Source: Beutenbergia cavernae DSM 12333
GTDB taxonomy: Bacteria > Actinomycetota > Actinomycetes > Actinomycetales > Beutenbergiaceae
Direction: 5' to 3'
DNA: 64,000 nt
NCBI RefSeq assembly: GCF_000023105.1
Contig: NC_012669.1
Span: 3,845,025 to 3,909,024 of the forward strand
Shown: positions 42,995 through 50,147 of the stretch, in pieces
How the letters are laid out: the number at the start of each line of letters is the position of its first letter
Numbering within the stretch: position 1 is the first letter of the stretch
Notes under the pieces: generated by a model
What the model saw: only the letters and a program-made list of their open reading frames with translations
Told to the model about the DNA's origin: nothing
Databases searched by the model: none
Program-made: the position numbers and the translations under genes

Positions 42995-43830
42995 TGCGGG
43001 CGCTGGTGACGAACGACGACGGCGTCGCCTCCCCCGGCCTCGCGGTGCTCGCCGACGTGGCCCGCGAGGTGGGCTGCGACGTCGTCGTCGCCGCCCCGAA
43101 CCGCGAGTACTCCGGCGCGAGCGCGTCGCTCATCGGGCACGAGGCAGAGGGTCGGCTGCGGCTCGCCGCGGCCCGGCCGCCCGGGCTGCCAGACGACGTC
43201 CCCGCGTTCGCCGTCCGGGCGGCCCCGGCGCTCATCACGTTCACGGCGTCCTACGGGGCGTTCGGCCCGAAGCCCGACCTCGTGCTGTCCGGGGTGAACC
43301 TCGGCGCGAACACCGGGCACGCCACGCTGCACTCGGGCACGGTCGGGGCAGCGCTGTCGGCGGCGACGCAGGGCATCACGGCGATGGCCGTGTCGATCGC
43401 CTCGCCGGCGCCCCGACACCTCGAGACGGCGCGGGCCTACACCCGGCGGGCGCTGGACTGGCTGCTCGAGCAGCCCCCGCTCGGCGACCGGGTGCTCAAC
43501 CTCAACGTGCCCGACCTCCCGATGGACGCGGTGCGCGGGATGCGCCCGGCCCGGCTCGCGACGTTCGGCGCCGTGCAGGGCCGCGTCAAGGAGAAGGGCC
43601 ACGACTACGTGACGCTCACCTACTCCGGCCTGGGCGCCGGCACCGAGGACGGCAGCGACGCGTTCCTCCTCGCGCGCGGCTGGGCGACGCTCACGCTGCT
43701 GCGGGCGCCGGTGAGCGACGACGCCGGCGTGCAGCTCCCGCGGGTCGACGGGCACCGGGCCGCGGACTGGGTCGACGGCGGCGAGCTCGGCGAGGTCTCG
43801 GCCGGGCGCACGATGTCACCCGGCGCCTGA
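42994..43830 (+). CDS. surE: 5'/3'-nucleotidase SurE
   Basis: 278 residues. The metal-binding TNDDG motif (Asp8, Asp9) starts the protein; the NREYSGASASLIG loop, SGVNLGANTGHATLHSGTVGAA and LNVPDLP are standard SurE features. It dephosphorylates nucleoside monophosphates. The overlap with the kinase gene makes the two co-translated. Confidence 0.95.
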   Translation: MRALVTNDDGVASPGLAVLADVAREVGCDVVVAAPNREYSGASASLIGHEAEGRLRLAAARPPGLPDDVPAFAVRAAPALITFTASYGAFGPKPDLVLSGVNLGANTGHATLHSGTVGAALSAATQGITAMAVSIASPAPRHLETARAYTRRALDWLLEQPPLGDRVLNLNVPDLPMDAVRGMRPARLATFGAVQGRVKEKGHDYVTLTYSGLGAGTEDGSDAFLLARGWATLTLLRAPVSDDAGVQLPRVDGHRAADWVDGGELGEVSAGRTMSPGA

Positions 43831-43842
43831 CTGACCCCTTCG

Positions 43843-43952
43843 CGAGAGGATCCGTGCGCCACCGCGAGAGGATCCGTGCGCCACCCCGAGAGGATCCGTG
43901 CGCCACCGCGAGAGGATCCGTGCGCCACCGCGAGAGGATCTTCGCGGCGTGA
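43843..43952. repeat. 22-bp tandem repeat array A (five copies), between surE and galE
   Basis: Copies begin at 43843, 43865, 43887, 43909 and 43931. The core CGAGAGGATCCGTGCGCCAC is invariant in four of them apart from one base; the fifth decays after CGAGAGGATC. No spacers are present. It is the reverse complement of array B (19 of 22 consensus positions). Confidence 0.95.
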
Positions 43953-43974
43953 CGCCGACGACGACGCCGCGCAT

Positions 43975-44009
43975 GTTCGATCATGGTAGTTTGTGTTCGG
44001 TTTAGTTCG
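43975..44009 (+). promoter_or_regulatory. Three GTTCG repeats upstream of galE
   Basis: GTTCG occurs at 43975, 43995 and 44005, spaced 20 and 10 bp and so on one helix face, in a locally A+T-richer stretch. DeoR-family operators often contain repeated TGTTCG-like units. The galE promoter probably lies here. Confidence 0.4.
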
Positions 44010-44026
44010 AGACGAGAGGACGACTG

Positions 44027-44995
44027 ATGACCTGGCTCGTGACCGGCGGTGCCGGCTACATCGGCGCACACGTGGTGCGGTCGTTCCGCGAGGCGGGCAT
44101 CGACGTCGTCGTGCTCGACGACCTCTCGAGCGGGCACGCGAGCTTCGTGCCCGACGGCGTCCCGTTCGTGCGCGGCACGATCCTCGACACCGCGCTCGTC
44201 GAGCGCACGCTGCGCGAGCACGAGGTGACCGGCGTCGTCCACGTCGCGGCCTTCAAGTACGCCGGAGTCTCCGTGCAGCGCCCCCTCCACACGTACGCCC
44301 AGAACGTCACCGGGACGGCGAGCGTGCTGGAGGCGATGGAGTCGGCCGACGTGGACGCCGTCGTCTTCTCCTCGTCGGCCGCCGTGTACGGGACGCCCGA
44401 GACCGACCTCGTCACGGAGTCGACGCCGACGGCGCCGGAGTCGCCCTACGGCGAGTCGAAGCTCGTCGGCGAGTGGCTGCTGGCCGATGCCGGCCGGGCG
44501 AGCGGGCTCCGCCACACGTCGCTGCGGTACTTCAACGTCGTCGGCTCCGCGTCGCCGGACCTGCCCGACACGAGCCCGCACAACCTGTTCCCGCTGGTCA
44601 TGGACGCCCTCGCGGAGGATCGCACACCGCGCATCAACGGCACCGACTACCCCACGCCGGACGGCACGTGCGTGCGCGACTACGTGCACGTCGCCGACCT
44701 CGCCGCCTCGCACGTCGCCGCCGCCCGCGCCCTGACCGAGGGCTGCACCCTGCAGCCGGTGTACAACCTCGGCAGCGGTGAGGGGGTCTCGGTCCGGCAG
44801 ATCATGGACACGGTGGCCGAGGTCACCGGGATCGCGTTCACGCCCGAGGTGGCGCCACGCCGTCCGGGCGACCCGGCGCGCATCGTCGCCGACGGTTCCG
44901 CCGCCGCCCGCGACATCGACTGGGCGATGCGCCACACGCTCCGCGAGATGGTGGCGAGCGCGTGGGAGGCCCGGGGGGCCGACGACCCCGCCTGA
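44027..44995 (+). CDS. galE: UDP-glucose 4-epimerase
   Basis: 322 residues. The NAD-binding TGGAGYIGAH motif, SSSAAVYG with catalytic Ser, YGESK (YxxxK) and LRYFNVVGS are all present. A GAGAGGA ribosome binding site lies before ATG 44027. It interconverts UDP-glucose and UDP-galactose for cell-wall sugars. It is flanked by inverted 22-bp repeat arrays on both sides. Confidence 0.95.
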   Translation: MTWLVTGGAGYIGAHVVRSFREAGIDVVVLDDLSSGHASFVPDGVPFVRGTILDTALVERTLREHEVTGVVHVAAFKYAGVSVQRPLHTYAQNVTGTASVLEAMESADVDAVVFSSSAAVYGTPETDLVTESTPTAPESPYGESKLVGEWLLADAGRASGLRHTSLRYFNVVGSASPDLPDTSPHNLFPLVMDALAEDRTPRINGTDYPTPDGTCVRDYVHVADLAASHVAAARALTEGCTLQPVYNLGSGEGVSVRQIMDTVAEVTGIAFTPEVAPRRPGDPARIVADGSAAARDIDWAMRHTLREMVASAWEARGADDPA

Positions 44996-45020
44996 GTGAA
45001 CCTGCGCCGCGGTCCGACCG

Positions 45021-45130
45021 CAGAGATCCTCTCGCGGTCGCGCAGAGATCCTCTCGCTGTCGCGCACAGAACCTCTCGCGGTCGCGCAGAGAACCTCTCG
45101 CGGTGGCGCAGAGATCCTCTCGCGGTGGAG
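45021..45130. repeat. 22-bp tandem repeat array B (five copies), between galE and the CDF exporter
   Basis: Copies begin at 45021, 45043, 45065, 45087 and 45109 with core GATCCTCTCGCGGT (ACCTCTCGCGGT in two). The array ends exactly where the CDF stop codon begins, in a convergent intergenic region, and is in inverse orientation to array A. Confidence 0.95.
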
Positions 45131-46033
45131 TCAGGCGTGGACGCCGCGCTCGGTGTGCGTGGCCGGTTCGAGCTGCAGGGTGGAGTGCTCGACGTCGAAG
45201 TGGCCGCGCAAGCAGTGCTGCAGCTCGTCGAGCACGCCGCAGAACCGCGCCGGGTCGAGCACGTCGTCGTCGACGACGACGTGTGCGCTGAGCACCGGCA
45301 CGCCCGAGGTGATCGTCCACGCGTGCAGGTCGTGCACGGCGACGACGCCGGGCACGCCGGCGAGGTGGCGCCGCACGGTGTCGAGCTCCATCTCCTTGGG
45401 CGTGCCCTCGAGCAGCACGCGGGCGACGTCGCGCAGCAGGGAGAACGCGCGGGGCGCGATGAGCACGGCGATCGCGATCGAGGCGACGGCGTCGGCCTGC
45501 ACCCACCCGGTGGTGGCGATCACGAGCGCGGCGGCGATGACCGCCACGGACCCGAGGAGATCGCCGAGCACCTCGAGGTAGGCGCCGCGCACGTTGAGGC
45601 TCTCCTTCTGCCCGGCGGCGAGGAGCCGCAGCGCGACCAGGTTCGCCACGAGTCCGAGCGCGCCGACGGCGAGCATCACCGGTGCCTCGACCTCGCCCGG
45701 CGTGGAGAACCGCCGCAACCCCTCGATGAGCACGGTGACGGCGACGACGGCGAGGATCACCCCGTTCGCCAGGGCGGCGAGCACCTCGGCGCGCTGCCAG
45801 CCGAACGTCCAGCGGTGCGACGTCGGCCGCGCGGCGAGCCACGTCGCGATGAGCGCGAGCGTGAGGCCGGTGGCGTCGGAGAGCATGTGCCCGGCGTCGG
45901 CGAGGAGCGCGAGCGATCCGGTGAGCCACGCCCCGATGACTTCGACGACCATGACCGTGACGGTGATCGCGAGGGCTGCGGCCAGCCGCCCGCGATGCCG
46001 CCCGGACGCCGTCGGCGCGTGCGAGTGACCCAT
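45131..46033 (-). CDS. Cation diffusion facilitator (CDF) metal exporter
   Basis: 300 residues with six membrane spans. The metal-site residues are in LLADAGHMLSDATG (Asp, His, Asp) and the second site in YLEVLGDLLGSV. The C-terminal cytoplasmic domain ends with a His-containing VEHSTLQLEP. The ZitB/CzcD group exports zinc and similar ions. Its ATG overlaps the stop of the ArsR regulator gene by one base. Confidence 0.93.
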   Translation of the reverse strand: MGHSHAPTASGRHRGRLAAALAITVTVMVVEVIGAWLTGSLALLADAGHMLSDATGLTLALIATWLAARPTSHRWTFGWQRAEVLAALANGVILAVVAVTVLIEGLRRFSTPGEVEAPVMLAVGALGLVANLVALRLLAAGQKESLNVRGAYLEVLGDLLGSVAVIAAALVIATTGWVQADAVASIAIAVLIAPRAFSLLRDVARVLLEGTPKEMELDTVRRHLAGVPGVVAVHDLHAWTITSGVPVLSAHVVVDDDVLDPARFCGVLDELQHCLRGHFDVEHSTLQLEPATHTERGVHA

Positions 46034-46398
46034 CAACCGACCCCTTCCGCGTGGCTGTGGACGACGGCGTGGAGCCCGTCCTCGAGCAGCTCCTCCGCCC
46101 GGTGCACGAGTGCGACGAGCGCCGTCGTCGTCAGCGAGTAGTACGTCGACCGCCCCTCGACGCGAGGCGCGACGAGGCCGGCCTCCCGCAGCACCGCGAG
46201 GTGCGCGGACGTGGTCGACTGCGCGAGCCCGACGGCGCCGACGAGGTCGACGACGCGCTGCTCGCCACTCGCGAGGCTGTGCACGATCTGGAGGCGCGCC
46301 GGCTCGCCCAGGGCACGGAAGACCGCGGCGACGGCCTCGTGGTCGTGGCGGTCGCTGACCGGGGCGCAGTCGGCGGCGTCCGCCCGATTCATCGTCAT
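46033..46398 (-). CDS. ArsR/SmtB-family metal-responsive repressor
   Basis: 121 residues. Winged-helix core: FRALGEPARLQIVHSLASGEQRVVDLV, the recognition helix AQSTTSAHLAVLREAGLV and the wing VEGRSTYYSL. Candidate metal ligands are DRHDHE at the N-terminus and HAVVHSHAE at the C-terminus, compatible with alpha-5-type zinc sensing. The -10 box TATCAT (46405-46410) lies 6 nt upstream of ATG 46398. It probably represses itself and the CDF exporter. Confidence 0.92.
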   Translation of the reverse strand: MTMNRADAADCAPVSDRHDHEAVAAVFRALGEPARLQIVHSLASGEQRVVDLVGAVGLAQSTTSAHLAVLREAGLVAPRVEGRSTYYSLTTTALVALVHRAEELLEDGLHAVVHSHAEGVG

Positions 46399-46408
46399 GT
46401 GACGATGA
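46389..46408. promoter_or_regulatory. ArsR operator covering the -10 box and start codon
   Basis: TCATCGTCATGTGACGATGA is a perfect palindrome with 9-bp arms and a TG centre. It covers the arsR start codon and part of the TATCAT -10 box; a second dyad ATCGG-N6-CCGAT follows at 46410-46425. Confidence 0.75.
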
Positions 46409-46498
46409 TATCGGCAGATTCCGATGCCGGCTACACCGCAGCGGCGCCCACGGTGTGGCCTGGCACACGCCGAGGGAATACCGCCGCCCGCGGCGTGC

Positions 46499-46505
46499 TT
46501 AGGTT
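46499..46505 (+). promoter_or_regulatory. Half of a DtxR/IdeR-like iron box
   Basis: TTAGGTT upstream of the binding-protein gene equals one half of the DtxR/IdeR consensus. The second half is poorly conserved, so regulation is doubtful. Confidence 0.2.
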
Positions 46506-46543
46506 TGCTGCAGACGCCCATCCGCCCCACCCGAGGATCGTCC

Positions 46544-48226
46544 GTGCCCCTGCCTGCCCGCCGCTCCGCCGTCCGCCACCCCGCGACGCGACCGGCCGCC
46601 GTCGTCGTCTCCCTCGCCGCTGCACTCGTGCTCGCGGCCTGTTCGTCGGGCACCGACCCGGGCGACGCCGACGCCGGCGACGCCACACCCGTCACCGGCG
46701 GCACCCTCACGTACGCCTCGGGCGACGCGGAGCCGACCTGTCTCGACCCGCACGTCGGCGGCAACTACCCGCAGGCGCTCGTCGCGACGCAGTTCCTCGA
46801 GCCGCTGGTCGGCCGGGACTCGAGCGGCGAGATCACGCCCTGGCTCGCCACCGACTGGGAGGTGAGCGACGACGGCCTGACGTGGGACTTCACGCTCGCG
46901 GACGACGTGTTCTTCCACGACGGCACGCCGCTGGACGCCGCGTCGGTGCAGGCGTCGATCGAGCACCTCCAGGACCCGGCGACGGCGTCCTCCACCGGGT
47001 ACCTCGCCGTCGCCAAGGTCGAGAGCGTGGAGCCCGTCGACACCCAGCACGTGCGCTTCCACCTCAGCGCCCCGGACAGCGCCCTGCTGGAGTCGCTCTC
47101 GCAGCCGTGGACGGCGATCCAGGCCGCCTCCGGTCTCGCGCGCAGCCAGGAGGAGAACTGCGCGGCACCCATCGGCACCGGCCCGTTCCAGGTGACGGAC
47201 TGGGTCACGCAGGACCACGTGGAGCTGACCCGCTACGAGGGGTACACGTCGCCGCCCGCGGATGCGGAGCACGACGGCGCCGCGTACCTCGATCGCATCG
47301 TGTGGCGGTTCATCCCCGACTCGGCCACGCGCTACGCCGCGCTCGTCGCCGGCGACGTCGACGTCATCGACAACGCACAGCCCGACACGATCGCCCAGGC
47401 CGAGAACGACGACGCGATCGAGCACCTCGACGCGCCCCGACCCGGGTCCGTCAACCGCCTCGAGCTCAACAGCGGCCGCGCACCGTTCGACGACGTCCGC
47501 GTCCGCGAGGCGTTCCTCCATGCTGCCGAGGTCGACCCGGGCATCGAGAGCCTGTTCTTCTCCACGGCGACGCGCTCGCACTCGCCGCTGTCGAGCGTCG
47601 AGTCGATGGCCGTGAGCGACGAGGACCCGCTCCCGTACGACCCGGACGCCGCCGCGGCCCTGCTGGACGAGGCCGGCTGGGTGGTGGGTTCCGACGGCGT
47701 GCGCGTGCGCGACGGCGAGCGCCTCACCGTGCGGATCCCGGTCAGCACGAACCAGTCCATCCCCGCCGAGGTCTCGCTGCTGGAACAGATCCAGGCGTCG
47801 GCGCGCGAGGTCGGCTTCGACGTGCAGCTGGACCTGCTCGACCTCTCGAGCTGGTACGCCGCCCTCGCCGCCGACGACTACGAGGCCGTCACCGCGCCGT
47901 ACACGAAGGTCGGCCCCGACGTCCTGCGGATCCTCTACCACTCGGACGGCATCGTCCCCGCGCCCAGCGGGTACTTCGCCAACCTGTCGCAGGTCGCGCT
48001 CCCGGAGCTCGATGCCCTGCTCGACGAGGCGTCGCTCGAGACCGACACCGACGCGCGCGCGCAGCTGTACGCCGAGGCCCAGCGCCTCGTGCTCGAGGGC
48101 CGCTACATCCTGCCCCTCTACGACCAGCAGAACCACTTCCTCTACCGGTCCGACGTCCGGGGCCTGCGGGCGCTCGCCACCGTGTCGACGCCCACGTTCG
48201 CTGACGCGTGGCTCGCCCAGGGGTGA
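46544..48226 (+). CDS. ABC transporter substrate-binding lipoprotein, family 5
   Basis: 560 residues. A signal with lipobox (SLAAALVLAAC, then SSGTDPGDADAGD linker) precedes a family-5 fold: LTYASGDAEPTCLDPHVGGNY, TDWEVSDDGLTWDFTLADDVFFHDGTP. GTG 46544 is chosen because GAGGAT lies 5 nt before it. It heads a second dpp-type importer. The ligand is unknown; peptides, metal chelates or siderophore-like compounds are possible. Confidence 0.92.
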   Translation: MPLPARRSAVRHPATRPAAVVVSLAAALVLAACSSGTDPGDADAGDATPVTGGTLTYASGDAEPTCLDPHVGGNYPQALVATQFLEPLVGRDSSGEITPWLATDWEVSDDGLTWDFTLADDVFFHDGTPLDAASVQASIEHLQDPATASSTGYLAVAKVESVEPVDTQHVRFHLSAPDSALLESLSQPWTAIQAASGLARSQEENCAAPIGTGPFQVTDWVTQDHVELTRYEGYTSPPADAEHDGAAYLDRIVWRFIPDSATRYAALVAGDVDVIDNAQPDTIAQAENDDAIEHLDAPRPGSVNRLELNSGRAPFDDVRVREAFLHAAEVDPGIESLFFSTATRSHSPLSSVESMAVSDEDPLPYDPDAAAALLDEAGWVVGSDGVRVRDGERLTVRIPVSTNQSIPAEVSLLEQIQASAREVGFDVQLDLLDLSSWYAALAADDYEAVTAPYTKVGPDVLRILYHSDGIVPAPSGYFANLSQVALPELDALLDEASLETDTDARAQLYAEAQRLVLEGRYILPLYDQQNHFLYRSDVRGLRALATVSTPTFADAWLAQG

Positions 48227-49293
48227 GCCCTCGCGCGGCGCGCGGAGATCCTCTCGCGGATGCGCGCACATCCTCTCGCGGTCGCGCCGATCACCTCTCG
48301 GGGAGGGGTCGGGGCACCGCGGGGTCCGGCGCCCGCGCCGCGCGCGGCACCCCCGCCGTCCGGGGCGTCCGGGCGGTCGCGTGGCGGCTGGCCGGCGCCG
48401 TCGGCGTCCTGTGGGCGGCCGCGACGGTCACGTTCGTCGCCATCCGGACCGTGCCCGGTGACCCGGCCCAGGCGATCCTCGGCGGGCCGGGCTCCCAGGC
48501 GTCGGCCGAGGCGCTCGCGCAGGCTCGCGCCGACCACGGCCTCGACCGGCCCGTGCTCGAGCAGTACCTCGCCTACCTCGGACGGCTCGTCCGCGGTGAC
48601 CTCGGGACGTCCTACGCCAGGCGCACGCCCGTGGCGGAGCTCATCGGCGACCAGCTGCCCGGGACGCTCACCCTCGCGGCCCTCGCGCTGGTGCTCGCGT
48701 GGGCGCTCGCGCTCGTCTCCCTCCTGGTGACCACGCGACAGCGGGGCGGCTGGGACGCCGTCGGGAACGCGATCGACACGTTCGCCGCCGCACTCCCCGC
48801 CTACTGGCTGGGCGCCGTCGGAATCCTCGTGTTCAGCACGTGGCTCGGGTGGCTCCCGGCCATCGCCGGGCAGAGCGCGGCGAGCCTCGTGCTGCCGACC
48901 CTGACGCTCGCGATCCCGCTGGCCGGCTTCCTCGCCCAGTCCATGCGCGAGACGCTGACCGACAGCCTGCACGCGCCCTACACGCTGTCGGCGCGGGCAC
49001 GCGGCGAGGGCGAGGCGGGCGTGCGCCTGCGGCACAGCATCCGCCACGCGAGCCTGCCGGGCATCGCGCTGTCCGGCTGGGCGCTCGGTCACCTCGTCGG
49101 GGGCGCCGTCGTCGTCGAGACGATCTTCGCGCGGCCGGGCCTGGGCCGGACGCTCGTCGCGGCGGTGACGGCGCGGGACGTGCCGCTGGTCACCGGCGTG
49201 GTCCTCGTCTCGGCGCTCGCGTACGTCGTCGTCACGATCGTGGCTGACGCCGTCACGCGCCTCGCGGACCCGCGTCCGGAGGCCGCCCGATGA
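48223..49293 (+). CDS. ABC transporter permease (DppB-like) with a repeat-derived N-terminal extension
   Basis: 356 residues. From about residue 50 it is a normal DppB permease: AGAVGVLWAAATVTFVAIRTVPGDPAQ, then GLDRPVLEQYLAYLGRLVRGDLGTSY. The preceding Arg/Gly-rich about 45 residues include translated 22-bp repeats (array C). GTG 48223 overlaps the binding-protein stop as GTGA and there is no later in-frame ATG or GTG before the first membrane span. The extension is thus most likely translated. Confidence 0.88.
   Translation: MSPRAARGDPLADARTSSRGRADHLSGRGRGTAGSGARAARGTPAVRGVRAVAWRLAGAVGVLWAAATVTFVAIRTVPGDPAQAILGGPGSQASAEALAQARADHGLDRPVLEQYLAYLGRLVRGDLGTSYARRTPVAELIGDQLPGTLTLAALALVLAWALALVSLLVTTRQRGGWDAVGNAIDTFAAALPAYWLGAVGILVFSTWLGWLPAIAGQSAASLVLPTLTLAIPLAGFLAQSMRETLTDSLHAPYTLSARARGEGEAGVRLRHSIRHASLPGIALSGWALGHLVGGAVVVETIFARPGLGRTLVAAVTARDVPLVTGVVLVSALAYVVVTIVADAVTRLADPRPEAAR
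48243..48304. repeat. 22-bp tandem repeat array C (three copies) inside a permease gene
   Basis: Three copies with the conserved CCTCTCG at 48250, 48272 and 48294, 22 bp apart, in the same orientation as array B. It lies in the 5' coding part of the DppB-like gene. Confidence 0.85.
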
Positions 49294-50147
49294 GCGGCGT
49301 CGTCGTCCCGACGCGCGGGACGGCGTCGCGCCGCGGCGCCGGTCCGGCCGTGTGGCTGGCGGCGGCGTTCCTCGTGCTGCTCGCCGTCGCCGTCCTGGCC
49401 CCGCAGGTGCTCGCGCCGGGCAACCCCCTGGCGACCGACCCGCCCGCCGCGTTCACGCCGCCTGGCCCGGCGCACTGGTTCGGCACCGACGCGTCGGGGC
49501 GCGACGTCGCCACCCGCGTCGTGCACGGCGCCCGCGCGTCCCTCACGATCGGCGTGCTCGCCACGGCGATCGGCGTCGGGCTCGGCCTCGCCCTCGGCCT
49601 CCTCGGCGCCCGCCTCGTGCCGGGCCTCGCCGGCCGCGTCCTCGACACCGCGAGCACCCGCTTCACGGAGGTCATGCTCGCGTTCCCCGGCCTCGTGCTC
49701 GCACTGTTCGTCATCACGCTGTACGGGCCCGGCCCCGTCACGGTGACGATCGCCGTCGGACTCTCGACGGCGCCCGGGTACGCGCGCATCATCCGGGCGC
49801 AGGTGCGCCAGGTGGCGTCCTCCGGCTACGTCGAGGCGGAACGCCTGCTCGGGCGCCCCTGGCCGGGGATCGTGGCGCGCACGATCGTCCCGAACGCCGT
49901 GTGGCCGCTGGTCGCCGTCGTCACGCTCGGCATCGGGCAGGCCGTCGTGTGGGCGTCGGCGCTCAGCTACCTGGGGTTCGGTGTCGCGCCGCCAGCGCCG
50001 GAGTGGGGCGCGATGCTGTCGGACGGCCGCACCTACCTGACGACCGCCTGGTGGATGAGCGTGTTCCCCGGGCTGGCGATCGTGGCGACGGCGCTCGCGA
50101 CGGCGTCGCTCGGGCGGTTCTGGCAGCGCCGGGTGCGTGAGCGATGA
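49290..50147 (+). CDS. ABC transporter permease (DppC-like)
   Basis: 285 residues. The first span (VWLAAAFLVLLAVAVLAP) and the DppC motif HWFGTDASGRDVATRVVHGARASL are followed by five spans and the EAA loop EAERLLGRPWPGIVARTIVPNAV. It overlaps both neighbours by 4 nt. It pairs with the DppB-like permease. Confidence 0.93.
   Translation: MSGVVVPTRGTASRRGAGPAVWLAAAFLVLLAVAVLAPQVLAPGNPLATDPPAAFTPPGPAHWFGTDASGRDVATRVVHGARASLTIGVLATAIGVGLGLALGLLGARLVPGLAGRVLDTASTRFTEVMLAFPGLVLALFVITLYGPGPVTVTIAVGLSTAPGYARIIRAQVRQVASSGYVEAERLLGRPWPGIVARTIVPNAVWPLVAVVTLGIGQAVVWASALSYLGFGVAPPAPEWGAMLSDGRTYLTTAWWMSVFPGLAIVATALATASLGRFWQRRVRER

Noticed and set aside
43843-45130. CRISPR-like arrays near galE
   Set aside because: The 22-bp units are directly adjacent with no unique spacers, and no cas genes are present.
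46499-48271. 590-codon minus-strand frame opposite the binding-protein gene
   Set aside because: Mirror of a gene with a lipobox and family-5 motifs; no recognisable protein in the antisense frame.
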